From Phialemonium atrogriseum (taxonomy: Eukaryota > Ascomycota > Sordariomycetes > Cephalothecales > Cephalothecaceae): a stretch of DNA of 64,000 nt. The translations under genes were made by a program, and so were the position numbers. Of the stretch, positions 45,601-57,796 are shown one piece after another. The notes below the pieces were generated by a model. That model was not told the origin of the DNA. It searched no databases and saw only the letters and a list, made by a program, of their open reading frames with translations. Numbering within the stretch: the first letter of the stretch is position 1; every line of letters begins with the position of its first letter. The DNA lies in NCBI RefSeq assembly GCF_030411735.1, contig NW_026848143.1:186001-250000 (forward strand). Reading direction: 5' to 3'.

Positions 45601-46433
45601 TCCACAAGTTGAAAGGCCCATGCAGTGATGCGAGTACCTAAACGGAGGTACATGGTCACTTTTAGGGACCGACTTTTGACGCTGTACTAGCACCGCCAGC
45701 TGGCGAAGCCAATCACATGGCCCGGATCAATTTGGCTGGAGACCTCCGATCGTCAAGCTCCTGTAGGTGCCAACCCGACACCGAATCAACCTGCTGGGAA
45801 GCAACGACTACAGACACCAACCTCCAACACACCCACCTCTTCTCTGCCATCCACACCTTGGCCGACTTCGCCGAAGTACGCGCGAATACCAACGCGACAC
45901 ACCATAATAGTACCCCGATGAAATACGCCGCCTCTCCGTCCCAGCCAAGCTAGCCTGCGAAGCCCCTTCAGCGAAGTCAGCCAGCCATATGTAGGTCCCA
46001 ACTCCCGCTCACATGATAGCCCTGATACCCCCCTCCAAGCATCCCTAAAAAACATAGACCCTGACACCGACACGAGCTCTGACGTAGTTATTTCTGATCG
46101 ATAGTACCCGTTTGACCTGCCTGCATTCCTTGGCGGCTCTTCAAGGCCCTCCCACACTACCCTCCCACCCTTGACGACGCATCCAATAGCACCGCGCGCT
46201 TGATTCCCTACACACGCCCTGCCGACCTCAATAAATCACAAGTCGAGCCCGCTCTTCTTTAATCGCGACTGTCCCTTCGCTGGTGGGTCACTGGACACGC
46301 CTTTCCCCACGCTGTTCCCGGACCTGCTCCTGCCGCGAACTGTTCGGCCCAGACGCTGGCGCAATACGCGAACCACTACAACCTCAACAACAGAACGAGA
46401 CCCGCAAGACGATAGTAGTGATCGGGGGAAGTA
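42644..46433. other. 3.8-kb intergenic region, bHLH 5' flank to SFT2
   Basis: Likely long leader/promoter of the bHLH gene and promoter of SFT2. A CTTGG-rich repeat lies at about 43705-43745 and a T11 run at about 45175-45187. No coding region supported. Confidence 0.5.
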
Positions 46434-47777
46434 ATGGCATCAGCGTCGTTCCGGGACTCGATCAACTCGCTGGGCTGGACCCGCCGTGATCAAGATGTCC
46501 CCGTCAACACCTCCCAACAGAGCGGCTTGCTCTCGTCGATCAAGTCTCTGAACCCCTTCGGAGAGCGCGGCTATGTCCAACTACCGACTACCGAGGGCTC
46601 CGGGGCACCACTACCGGCACCAAGTAGGCGTGAAGAGGAGGAAGGCTGGTTTGCCCGTGAGTGAATTATATTCAAGTCCCTCCCTCAACCCCATCTGCTC
46701 CATCTTGCTTGCCATATTGCCATCTCGTTTCCCCTGCAGCCTTCCCGCCACTGCAGAACATGTGCCGCATTTGCGCGCCCATGTCTCAGTCCGGCGCACA
46801 TGAACATGTGGTTCACACACCACCCCCTTCTCGCCCTACCCATTCCTGAAATATTCCTGTATATCATTGGCCAAGCGCTGACCATACGGCCATATGTTGC
46901 TGCGCTGCTGGAATAGTGAGTAGATGGGACCGGCTTCTAATCTTCGGCGCCTGCAACCTGGGCGCCTTGGCCTGCTTCGTCCTTTCCTTCGCTCTCTTGA
47001 CTATCAACCCGCGCAAGTTTGTCATTTTGTGAGTACAGCCTCTTTCCTCCGTCCTCCGTCCACCGTCCTCTCTCCCTCCCCTGTCCCTGCCTTCCTCCCA
47101 TGTGCGTCTCCTGCGCCACTGTCGAGCGGGCGTGACAGCAGGCCCCTGCACCCCCTCCCACCAAAAGCAGTGACAGTCCCTTGCCCTTGCGTTGGAACAT
47201 GTCTCCCTGCACCTAACCGTGGTGTGCATTGCGGGGAACCCGCATGACGGCTCCTGGTTCATATCTCTCTGGTGACTTGGTGAGGGTGACCTCCTTGTAG
47301 ACCACCAGAGTTTCCTGTGTCGTCATCGCCTGTCCGGCGGATTGTCAAAGACGTTTCTCTCTAGCAGTTGTTGACTCACCTTCGTCATGCAGATGGACTC
47401 TCGGCTCGACCTTGTTTCTGTGCTCCTTCGCGGCGATGATGGGCCCCTTGACTTACGCCCTACACCTGCTATCAACGCCGAGGCTGCCCTTCACAGCCGC
47501 CTACTTTGGGTCTATCGGCATGACCCTCTACTTTGCCATCGGGGTGAGTCAAACTGCCCCTTCGTACCAAGCCAGACCGAAGCGCATGGCTTTTCAGGGT
47601 GGCAGCAAGTTAACCCAACCATAGCTCCGGAGCACTATTTTGACTCTACTATGTGCCATCATCCAGCTGGCGTGCCTTGCGTGGTATCTCATCAGCTATT
47701 TTCCAATGGGATCGAGTGGGTTGAGGCTCGCAGGCTCATTTGGGGCGCGCAGGGCCGCAGCCTGGATGACAGGATAG
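46434..47777 (+). CDS. SFT2: SFT2-family Golgi membrane protein
   Basis: Four-helix membrane protein involved in retrograde transport from endosomes to Golgi, genetically linked to the t-SNARE Sed5 in yeast. Exons 46434-46656, 46917-47028, 47393-47543 and 47625-47777 give 212 residues. The cytosolic N-terminus contains SSIKSLNPFGERGYVQLPT. The membrane part reads RWDRLLIFGACNLGALACF, then FAAMMGPLTYALHLLS, RLPFTAAYFGSIGMTLYFAI and LLCAIIQLACLAWYLISYFP. It ends MGSSGLRLAGSFGARRAAAW. All joins restore the family sequence (VIL to WTLGS, AIG to LRSTIL). Introns 1 and 2 (260 and 364 bp) are long for this window. Confidence 0.93.
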
Positions 47778-50700
47778 AGAGGCGCATCCGTGGGTGGCAA
47801 GGCGAAGCTTGGATCTCCTCTTACTCTTGTCTAGGCGCAACTTGGATCAGCCCCGTTGGAGGGCTTCGGGGCCCCGGTTTGTAAGTGAGAGTCGAACATG
47901 TAGTAACGTGTACGTTATGTGGATGTAGTCTTAACGGATAGCGCGACGCTCTCTTTGGGAGGCCCGGCCCTGTGTCTCTGGTCGTCTGAAGTCTGAACAT
48001 ACTTACATACAATGCACAGCAATGAAATGGCACCATGGTCAGCGAATATATGGCTGTCGCCTATAGCATTGCCAGCGGCCCCATCTCATCACGGATGCTC
48101 CAAAAAAAAACCCGGCGGTGGATTAACCGAGGAGAACAAATTCACGACTGCTGGGGGCTGGGCTGGGCTGGGCTGGGCAGCGAGCGGTTGGAGCTTCAGC
48201 TTGGGAAGCCGATGTGAGAGATTGGGCAAAAGATGCTGTGACGTCCTGAGACGGGCCGTCGAAGTGACACCTTCTTCCCGCCCGCAACTGTTTCACAATC
48301 GAGAGCTGGGACAGTTTGGAGTGAGCGGTGTTGCAGGATGCCGACATTGCTATAGAACACGCCGTTGCCAAGGATAACCAACAAGAGCACTCGCATTGGA
48401 GCTGCGAAGGGTAATGGGCAAGAATCTCAAGATAGTGTGCCAACTGCCAAGATACTTGGCTCGACAGGCTTTTCCCGCCATAACCGCCGCGTGCAGGCCA
48501 ATCCGGCATATCAGCCACTACTTATCACTTACATAAGATGCATCCAAGGCCGGCCGCGTAAACAGGTTGCGGTCACTGACCCTTCCCTCGGTCGATCCAT
48601 GCGGCTGTTCCCATACGTGCATACTTGGGTACGAAGGAGAGAGGTTGACCGCAGGGCTGCTCGCGTGGCCAACAGGCTGGTCCTTACTGCCGCTCATGCC
48701 AGACCTGGCCGAACTGATGCATCTCCTGGGACCGAGCTTGGAAAAGGAGGGGGGTATGCACGTCTTCATCTTGGGAAACCATGAAGCGAGCGTGGCCGGG
48801 GTATCGAATCCGATTGCCTTATGTAACAGTTGGGTATGTATAAGAAAGAACAAGACAGGCGGCGATGGTTGCGGGTAGATGCAAACCCCACTCGTTGGCA
48901 GGGGTGAGAATGTTCAAAAGGGCTTTATGCCCAACTGCTGCAAGTGCTGCGAGAGTCGACTGTGCCTCCCTTGCAGTTACGGCGAAGCAATTTGGAATGA
49001 GTGAGCAGCCACATCGTCAGGCTCCATCGCCGACTTCCGGGGAAGAGAGGCGGGAGGTAATGGCTACTTACCTACCTAGCTTCCCCGCTCCCTCTCCCTC
49101 CCGTTCTGTAGCATCCTGATCTCCTGCGCGCCACGATCCTGACATCATGTCATTGGTATTCGGGGGGGGACTTCATACGAGAGGGGTACTGTATTGTACC
49201 TTCGTATCATGGAAATCATGGAACGTACATCCCAGCTGCCAAGCTGAGCAACCTATCCTCATTATTGGTACCTTCCCAAAGCTTCTTGGTACCCAGCCAC
49301 GGGATGGGGCTTTACTTTGGTTGCCTGAAGGCGCTCACAGTCCTCGACTCTGGGCGGGACCTTGAATACAATACAACCTTCTGAGGACGGGAGGTAGAAT
49401 AAGTCGTCCACGGAACGAGGGAATTTACTCGAAAATGGTCTCTCCACCTCACCGCTGGCTGCATGGCCGTGGAAGGGTTGCAACTGGCAGGCCATGGGAA
49501 ATGGGCCTTTATATTTCTTGTTGCTTTTCTAGCCCTTCTTATTTCTTATTTCTTCTTCCGGCAAACCGCGGTTGGGGGACAAGGTTCCCCTCCCCCCCAC
49601 CAAGACAACCCCAAAGTGGCCAGATATTTTCCAGGTGAAGCCGGGCCGGCGCGAGAGTACCTACCTACCTTATGTAATCCGTAAAGTAGGTTACTTTACA
49701 GATAGGTAGAGATCGGGTCGCTCTTGCCGGTTGTGACTGCTGTACCAGGAACAGAGAGCTGGCCTCATCCATCTCTCCCAGGTCGGTTGATGGGAGGTAC
49801 GTAGGGAGTTTATGTAGGTAGGGAAGTTCCACTTCAAAGGACGAAGAAATGGAATAAGAGCTCGCGGGATTAGTAGGAGCCAGAGTCGATACAGTCATGT
49901 CATGTCTCCTTATGTGGCACCTGCTCCTGTAACCTTCCCGGCGTTAGTCATGAATATGTACATACATGCCAAAAGTGGTTGAGCAAAATGCCTAGAGGTG
50001 GCATAAGCCTCAGCAGTGAACGACTAACTGCTTCTATACGGTATGAAAACTGGGCGAGTAACCTAGTAATCTTCGCACAAACTGAACGCCCTCCACTGTA
50101 GCCGTGGCATCTTCCTCAAGCGGGTGTTCACGTCCACGCCCCCCCAAAACATAACGGTGCTCTTTCTCGAGGTACATAACTACTAGTAAGGTTATTAGTG
50201 CCGACCTTGCGGAACAACCATCTCCACAGCAATCGCTCCTAGGGAAGAAGAAAAAAAAATCCCGAAAAAAATTTATTCCACACACAAATCTCTTCACCCT
50301 CTTTCTGGTGTAGAAACTTCCTCCCATTCTCTTCCCACGACACGCCGTCCACCAATTCCTCAAAACCCCCCTCTGCCGACTCGCCGCCTGGTTCTCTGCC
50401 TTCTAGAGCTCCTTCGAGTGAGTCTGCCGACGGGATCTTGCCTCGACAACAAGCCGACATCCGAACCTGAGCTTCGTCGGTTTTGGGCGAGCAGAGCAGG
50501 TCACACTACCTACCCAAGGTACAGGCTGTTGCGTTGTGCTGGCATCTGTGCTCATCTCATCCGGGCCCTTCTCGCTCCTTCCCAAACATTGACCAGCTGC
50601 CGGCAAACCGTTTAAGGCTCTTCGATTTTGATATTTTCCCCTTTGGTTCTTTTGCCGACTTCGTGTTTCTTTCTCCATTTACTTCGTCCATCAACCCTCA

Positions 50701-51150
50701 CCGGCTTCTCGATCGCCCTCGTCCTGCAAAAAAAAAGGTCCCACGCCATCGACTATTTTTTCCTCCCCCCTCTCCAGCCGCTCCCCCGACCGCGTTCCCG
50801 CAAAGGCAAATTTCACCTTGCCTCGCAGCGTCGTGCGAACCCGTCTTTCGACTTCTACTGAGCATTTGCCTCGGCACTGAAAGTCGACTTGGTCTTCCAG
50901 TACTGTCCGGAGGCCCGGTCTCTCTGTACGCCCCCACGAGCCTTTTAAGGGCAAACGAACGAACAGTCAACCGTCGTGCGGAGAGGTTTTTCCTGACCTC
51001 TCCGGACAAGGCCTGATTGGGGAGGCTTCTGGCTCAACCTCGGTCTCGGCACCTGGTGGAGGAGCCACACTCACCCCGATTTCTTTTTAGGTACGCGGCA
51101 ACTTCGTCTCAGTTGCACGCACACCTTGTTACGCCTTCTCATTGGCTCCC
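47778..51150. other. 3.4-kb intergenic region with probable long LARP leader
   Basis: A GGGCT repeat lies at about 48153-48178. TACC/GGTA tracts occur at about 49068, 49660, 49705 and 49795-49825. From about 50300 to 51150 the plus strand is pyrimidine-rich and could be the promoter and leader of the LARP-like gene. No gene is supported. Confidence 0.5.
48153..48178. repeat. GGGCT short tandem repeat
   Basis: About four to five copies of GGGCT in tandem in an otherwise unannotated intergenic stretch. Confidence 0.75.
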
Positions 51151-54100
51151 ATGACATCCAAGTCTGTCACGAAGATGTCGAACACCACGTTTTCATATGC
51201 GCAAGCTGCGAAAGGACACACCGTCATCCAGTCGAGCCCACAGCCCACTCTCAGTCCAGCACCGCCTTCGACAAGTTCGCAAGGGAGGGACGATGCGACC
51301 ACCGCCACAAATTCGGTGACGGCGCCATCCATCACATCCAATGATTCGGATGTTCGTGATACTGGAAAACTCACCCAATCTGAAGGAGAATCCACCCTCA
51401 CGAAGCAGTCCTCGGACATTGCTCCCATCACCGGAGATTCTGCACATGCTGAGCCGAATCCCCCCATTGAGCAGCCATCACCCGCTCTCGCCAATGGGGA
51501 GACAGCCCCGATCGAGTTGGTACAAGACCTGCCTCGATCCGCTAGCCAAACTTCACGGTCAGCTTCGGACGTCGATGCCAGGAAAGTCCGGAAGAGCAAG
51601 AAATCTAAGAATTCCGACAAGGACACTGATGCCGATAAGGATCAAGAGGAAGAGAAGGAGATGGAGCCAGCGAAACTAGTCCTGCTCTCTGAAGCTCCGA
51701 TACCCGCGGTCAACATCTGGCAGAAGCGGAGAGAAGCCCTAGCGGCCAAGGGCAAGCCAGGCCCGGTCACCAGCAGCTCAGCGGCTGCAGTAGCCACCAT
51801 CATTTCGAGTGAAGAGCCAAAGAGACGCAGCACCGTGGAAGGCATCGATACCCTAGGAGCGCCGCAGAATGGCGCGAATGGAGAGAAATCCCAGAGGAAG
51901 TCTGCCGATTTCTCCCGTGCTGCTGAACAAGTGCCCCGAAGAAGTGGGCCTCGGGGTGCTCGTACCGGCGAGTCGGTACCATCTGTTTCAGATTCGGCTT
52001 CATGGCCCGACCCCAAGTCTGCTGCCACGTCCGAGGAAGGGAAGCGAAAGCCCCTAGACAAGGTCGAGCGGTTAGACAAAGAGAAGGAAGGCCAGGATGA
52101 GACCGGCCCGGGCAAGCGCCAAAAGGAGAAGTGGGTGTCTATCCCTTACGTGCCGACGGTCAACTTCCAGACTCCCATTCCCCAGCGGGGCTCCAAGCCT
52201 CGGGGTGGTGCCCGAGGCGGACGTGACGCAGGCGGGAGAGGAGGACATAGCTCTGCTGTGACTGCTGGTAATGCTTCGGCCACCAGCCCTGCCACTGATA
52301 AGGCCCCGGCAGCAGCCGGTGCCACGGTGGCCAAGGAGGGCCGTCCACGGGAAAGCAGTGGCCCGACTCGAGCGACTTCTCTGCCTCCCAATGCGTCCAA
52401 GCGCGCATCTACGGATTCTACCTACACGCGGGAACTCCGCAAGCCTTCAGCACCAACTGGTGCCGAGAGGACGAGAGACTCGACCATTGACCCTTCAGCG
52501 GTAAGTCAGGTCAGCCATACATGTGCCATACATGTGCCCATGCATATTTTGAACTCATATACTAATATGCTATCATACAGTCTGGGAGTGGGAAAGGAGA
52601 GAACACCCGATCAAGTCGCTCCGAATTTGTGCAGGGCAACGGTGAGCCGCCGCAGTACTCGGCTCGGCCCAGTTTTACCGACCGGCGAGTTGACCCAGCC
52701 GGGAAAGGATTTGACGGGTTCAAAGAGGGAGGACCGTCGGCCGCCAAGGACCAAGCCTACCCTCCCCGGGAGCGAGGAGAGGGACGGGGCGAACGGAGCC
52801 GGGGTGGATTCCGCGGGCGTGGGGGTCACAACAATTCAGTCGGTGGCCATCCTCCACTGAGTGGCTACCCCCCGAGTGCCCAATATGCTGTCCAGAATCT
52901 TCCTGGACCACAACATGGTCCGTACAGCCCGCCGCCTCACCAGAACGCATTTGGGAATAGCTTTGGCTCTGCACCTGCCAGAGGTGGCGTCCGTGGCAAT
53001 GGGCGGGCAAACTCTGGATCGACTGGCTTCTCTCGTGGTCCTACAAACGGGGGTGGTCCGGCCTCGAGGCTACCCCACGTCAACACCAACATTGGGGCGA
53101 TGGATTACCCCATGCACCCATATGGAGGCTACCAATACCCTCCGACTTTCTACGACCCAAGCACCATCCAGCTGTTGATGCTGCAAGTGGAATATTACCT
53201 CTCGGTGGACAACCTGTGCAAGGACTTCTTCATCCGCAAGCGGATGGATTCCAAGGGGTTCGTGCCATTGACTGTTATTTCCAACTTCAACAGGATGCGG
53301 GACCTCGCCCCAGACATCGAAGCCATCCGAGCCGCGTGCGAACAGTCGGACAAGATCGACTACATTGTTGGAGACGATAATGTGGAGCGGTTGAGGCTGC
53401 GTGAAAGATGGGACAGGTTCGTTCTCAACCTGGAGGAGCGCGAGGAAGATGCACGCAATGACGGCCCTGTCAACTGGGTTTTCAAGTCGAAGCACAGCCG
53501 GGCTTCTTATTCGGCGCCCATGATGCCGACTGCCCCCTATATGGCCACTTCCCCAACCATATATCCTTCCAATTTCCCGGCCGAAGACCAGATGTACCAG
53601 CCCGCGGCCTACATGAATGGTGGCCACTACGAGCCAGGCGTAAATGGTGGAGAGACCAATGGCCACCGTTATGCAATGGACTCCCAACTGTCCGCCACAG
53701 TCCCCGAGTTCTCACCCAGTGGACCTGGCCCTTTCACCCTTGAGAGTGTGACGACCTTCTCTGACAAGCAGGTCGAGGACTTAAAGGTGCTCGTCGGCTA
53801 CAACAACAAAAAGGACGCACCCAACCTAGATAGCCAAGCACACCCCGCTGTTAATGGCGCTGTGGATACTGCGGATCATGCTCAAGTAAATGGCGGTAGC
53901 GTCTCACCCCTTCCCGCAGATGTGTCTAGGTATGTATGTTCCTCTCGCAGGAAGAGACTGCTGTCATAAGTGCTAATGTTGTCCCTCCTAGCCACCCTGC
54001 CCAACAAGGTGACGCAACCGAGCCTCGATCGCCCACTAATTCCCACCGGAATGTCATCTGGGCCAAGCAGCAGAAGGCTGAAGTTTCCGAGCCAGAGGAA

Positions 54101-54457
54101 GAGCCTTATCCTGTATTCCGAAAGAAGGCCCTCGAGCAACGACAGTTTGCCAAGTCGGGCGAGACACCACGGGCCATGAAGAATCTCTATGAGTTCTGGT
54201 CCCACTTCCTCATTGGCGGATTCAACGCCAAAATGTACGAGGAGTTCCGCATCTGCGCTATCGAAGACGCGTCCAAGGAGAGCCCAAGCAAGGACGGCCT
54301 CAGGTGTCTTGTCCATTACTACAAGGAGCTCTTCTCCCGCGACGCCCCAAAGCCCTGGGGGAGTGACCGACCCATCCCTGAGATCTTCACCCTCCATTAC
54401 CAGGGAGCCCTGATGCTCGACCCCAACTTGAGCACCAATGGTGATGTCGGGGTCTGA
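51151..54457 (+). CDS. La-motif protein, LARP1/Sro9-like, with C-terminal DM15-like region
   Basis: RNA-binding protein that probably controls translation or stability of mRNAs. Exons 51151-52500, 52581-53929 and 53992-54457 give 1054 residues. The first 600 are disordered, with a conserved-looking short block (AVNIWQKRREALAAK), basic/acidic stretches and RG-rich segments (RGGARGGRDAGGRGG, GGFRGRGG). The La motif lies at about 640-735: LLMLQVEYYLSVDNLCKDFF, IRKRMDSKGFVPLTVISNFN and IRAACEQSDKIDYIVGDDNV. The third exon encodes FRKKALEQRQFAKSGETP, LYEFWSHFLIGGFNAKMYEE and FRICAIEDASKE then GLRCLVHYYKELF. The F..F...A.ED......GL..L..YY pattern resembles the DM15 repeats that bind cap and TOP sequence in LARP1. 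A later in-frame Met at 51175 is an alternative start. Confidence 0.9.
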
Positions 54458-56451
54458 GGATTGGTCTGCTGGCGGCCACAGATTCCTACCTCTTTTGGAA
54501 TTCTCGCACGGTGGCCTCTTTCTTGGGAGCATTGATAGTGGTACCCAGGAAAAGCACCTACCTACCTTTCGTTTCGGAGGTTTTTTTTGGAGTTGGCTCG
54601 ATCTCTTGTCACTACCAACTATAGTTGAGAGATCTGGTGCACTTGTCACCTGTTACATCGGTACAGGACCATGTGGGCGCCTCGACTTCCTATCTGATGC
54701 CATACAACAACAAAAAAAACCACAGGTCGACAATCTCTCCTTTTCGTACTCTTTTTTTTTCAGGCTCAACCGGCACAGATGGGCACAACATTCTCTTAGG
54801 GTTCGAAATCCCCATGGGTGCTGCCCATTGCCAACCAAAGTCTCGGCTCGACGTCCAATCTGCGAGGAAGTGTTGATGGTTGGAACTGGTCCACTTCGCA
54901 CCGTCTACGCCATGCTATCGGACTGAGCCGCACAATTGTGAAGCATGGGCTCGCCTCTTTGCCTCTTCCGGACTGATCAAGGGTATCCTGGTCTTCAGGA
55001 GATGACGACTGTATCTCGTGTGGTGTCAGTTTCATGCCGATGGCGTGAGCGAGTGGTAATTGCTTCAGAGGAAGACCTGGTCACTCCCCCGAGCCGCCGG
55101 CGGAACACCCTGTGGCCTAATCCTCAGAGTGTCGTCCCTGGAGAGAGACGTTGGGGGCCCTCGGCTTTTCTTCCCACTCTAGCACCACGACAGCGTTGAT
55201 GTTTTTGCATTCGTTTTGGGTCGCGAAGCCCCTTTGGTCAGACACAGCAAATGGCAAGTCTTGCCTTTGTCCAGGGCTGGTAGGGCTGGCAGAGGAGCAA
55301 TGCTTTTCCATTTTTGCTAGACATGGGGGGACACAGCCCCCCGTTTGAAGGGGAAAAGTTCGGGTCGTCAATTTTTCCTTCTTCTTCTTCTTACTCAGTT
55401 CTATTCCCATCAGAAGGAATCTTGCATTGTCGACGGCCGGGAAACCAAACAACTGCATTCAGGGCAAAAGGGAAAGGGAGGTGTCGGTAATTTTTCATGA
55501 ATTGTTTTAGACTTTGGACCCCCCAACACCCCCAACCTGGAGAGACCTCGTCGCCTCTTCCGCATCCCTTGTTTCGCACGGAAGACAAAACAAAATTATG
55601 GCTTGCCTTGGCTTGTAAATGTACAAATAGGAAAAATTAAAGACAAAAGACAACTAATTTTTGCACCATGGGAGAGGCTAAATAATACCGCATGTGATAT
55701 TCTCCAGAACCGTCATCAACCCAGCGATATAAAACGCCTATGGGCGTCAACTTGGACGATTACTGCTGCGTGCAGTACGACTCGATTTTCTTCTGATACC
55801 GATTTACCGAAGGAGGAGTCGCCCGGCCTTCGTACGGCTTCAGTACGCCCGCCCTTTCACAGTTCCCCGGCTGTAACGCTTCCCCACCACGTGGCCACGG
55901 ACTTGGTATTGTCGTCCCTGAAATATCATCAGGGCCTGGCTTTACGGCTGGGAAGTGGTGATGGCCTAGAAGTGGCTAGTAGCGCTTCATTTGTGGACAA
56001 CTCCCAAGACCGGAAGAGCTCCCAAGCCTACGTACAAAAGAACCTATTCGGAGGCATGGTCGGTGGGCGAGCCAAGAAGCAAGATACAGCCACTAATATG
56101 TCCACGACTCAATGGGAGCTTTTGCCCCTCGAGGGGGAGGTTATCTTCTGCAAAGTGAAACTCATTTTGGGTATGAAATAGGTTATGAACTATCTGTCTC
56201 TCTAGTCATAACACTCGAAACACTCGAAACACGCGCGAACATTCCCAAACACTCGCACACTCATGAGAGTCGCAAGGCTCCCCAAGACTCATAAGTCTCA
56301 TTGGAAGACTCGCAAGACCCATAAAGACACCACAGACGGAAGTTCAACCCGACTACCAACATCACGCCGAACCAACGCCAACAGAAACCACGGCCGTAAC
56401 GACCACCCAAAAGAGACAACAGGCCGCCACCCAAAGAACCAGAACCATGCC
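54458..56451. other. Convergent intergenic region, LARP-like gene to GPI-protein gene
   Basis: 3' flanks of both genes. A 192-codon open frame (55603-56181, plus) has no ATG near its start and no recognisable family, so I did not call it. TACC tract at about 54558-54570. Confidence 0.5.
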
Positions 56452-57339
56452 CTAAAGAGCCAAGACCAAAACACTGAACATCAGCGCCACGGCTCCTGCA
56501 ACAGTAGCATGACTTGGGGCGGCCGCCGCGCCAGAAGTGGGAGACTTGGTCTTGGAGCTGGACTGTTCGCCGTAACCGCCGCCGGGGGAGCTCGGGGTGG
56601 GTGTGTTGCTGGCGGCCGGGGGCGTGGCGTAGCTGGGCGTCAGGCCCGAGGGCGAGTAGCCGGTCGGGAGGGCCGCGGGCGGCGCGTACGCGGGCGGCGC
56701 CGTCTTGGACTCCTCAGGCGGGTGGCTCGTCTCGGTCGAGTAGTGGTAGGGCTGACCGCCACCGCCACCGCCACCGCCGCCGTAGAAGGCCGGTCCGCTG
56801 CTGCTGGGGGACGGGTAGACGGGGGCCTTGGGGGTCTCGGAGTGGTAGCCGTAGCCGGCGCTGGGACTCGAGGTGGTGCAAACCTCCGAGGACTGGGGAG
56901 CACCATAGCCACCTCCGACGGTGTTGCTGGTTGGGGGCGCAGGGGGAACTTTTGAGGAGTGAGGACCGTAACCGTAGCCGCCGCCAACGCTGCTGCTAGT
57001 AGGAGGCGCAGGAGGAACTTCACCACCACCGTAACCGCCACCGACGCTGCTACTGCTGGGGGCAGGAGGAAGCTTCGAGGAGTAATAATGCGGGGATTCG
57101 CCGCTGGGAGGGGAGGAGGTGGTGCTGGGGCTGCCATAGCAGGTATCCGACGCGACGACGGAGCTGTTGTGGTTTGTGGTTAGACAGAGAAAGGGGGGTT
57201 GGCTGGCGGAGCTTTTTTTTTTTTGGGGGGGGGGGGGGGGGGTTTTGCAGGCTTACCCGTACCCGTTGTCGGGCTGGCCTGGCCGGGCCATGACGGCCAA
57301 AGCAAAGAATGCGGCAAGAAGAGCCTGTAGAAACTGCAT
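56452..57339 (-). CDS. GPI-anchored, Gly/Ser/Pro-rich cell-surface protein
   Basis: Two exons, 57339-57257 and 57163-56452, giving 264 residues. Signal peptide: MQFLQALLAAFFALAVMA, likely cleaved after AVMA. The mature part is low-complexity Ser/Thr/Pro/Gly/Tyr with three imperfect repeats built on PPAPPTSSSVGGGYG, then YHSETPKAPVYPSPSSS and an eight- to nine-Gly run. It has only two Cys (SDTCYG and EVCTTS). The C-terminus has the GPI signal pattern: small residues (SGAAAAPSH) then a hydrophobic end (TVAGAVALMFSVLVLAL). Together these support a glycosylated plasma-membrane or wall protein; no enzyme domain is present. The intron (57164-57256) has a GTAAGC donor and contains an 18-C, 12-A homopolymer pair on the coding strand. 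A TATAAATA box sits about 150 bp upstream. Confidence 0.85.
57213..57242. repeat. T12-G18 homopolymer junction in the GPI-protein intron
   Basis: Twelve T followed by 18 G on the plus strand, within intron 57164-57256. Read on the coding strand it is C18 then A12, shortly after the donor. Confidence 0.85.
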
Positions 57340-57796
57340 TGTGTCTTGGTATCCTCAAGGCAATGCTCAAGGAAGCGTCGAGAGAGTGGGAGTCCCCGGG
57401 GCAAGTTTGAGATGGTGAGAGTGGAATAGAATGGAATGGTTCGACTGACACTTGATGAAGATGAAATCCCAAGGAGAGGGGAGGCAGAAAGACCATATAT
57501 TTATACAAATCAATAGCTATCGAAGGTTTAGGGTTGCAGTCACCTCATCCAGATGGCTACAATTAGTCTTCGAGAAAGCCCGTGAACGCCGAGTTGCTAG
57601 AACTATCAATGGGAAACGACGACCGAGATACGGGAAACATTAGACTTAGAGTTACCATTTGCGCGATAATTACGACCGAGAAATATCCATTCAATCCTCT
57701 GTGCTGTGGGTTTATTGGACCACGCACTCGGGAGGTTATGCTCACCTCGAGTTCAAAAAGGTTGAGGAAGCCGAATACTCGACGCTGGATGACAGA
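57340..57796. other. Between the GPI-protein gene and the H3-like gene
   Basis: Holds the leader and promoter of the minus-strand gene. The plus-strand open frame 57659-57898 (GGYAHLEFKKVEEAEYSTLD) is faintly RRM-like just before the H3-like start, but I cannot support it as a gene. Confidence 0.4.
57493..57506 (-). promoter_or_regulatory. TATA box of the GPI-protein gene
   Basis: TATAAATATATGG on the minus strand, about 155 bp upstream of the ATG at 57339. Position and sequence fit a TATA element of a strongly expressed or regulated wall-protein gene. Confidence 0.55.

Noticed and set aside
48567..48878. Frame containing MHVFILGNHEA, reminiscent of a phosphoesterase motif
   Set aside because: The isolated short resemblance lacks the other metal-binding motifs and any extended open frame.
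54785..54815. GGTTCGAAATCC, similar to a tRNA T-arm
   Set aside because: No matching acceptor stem, D-arm or B-box/A-box spacing around it.
55730..55970. Minus-strand frame ending RYQKKIESYCTQQ, which looks gene-like
   Set aside because: Only about 70 codons open, closed upstream by a stop, with no splice signal leading to further coding sequence.
55603..56181. 192-codon open frame on the plus strand
   Set aside because: No ATG at its start, no family resemblance, and located between two converging gene ends.
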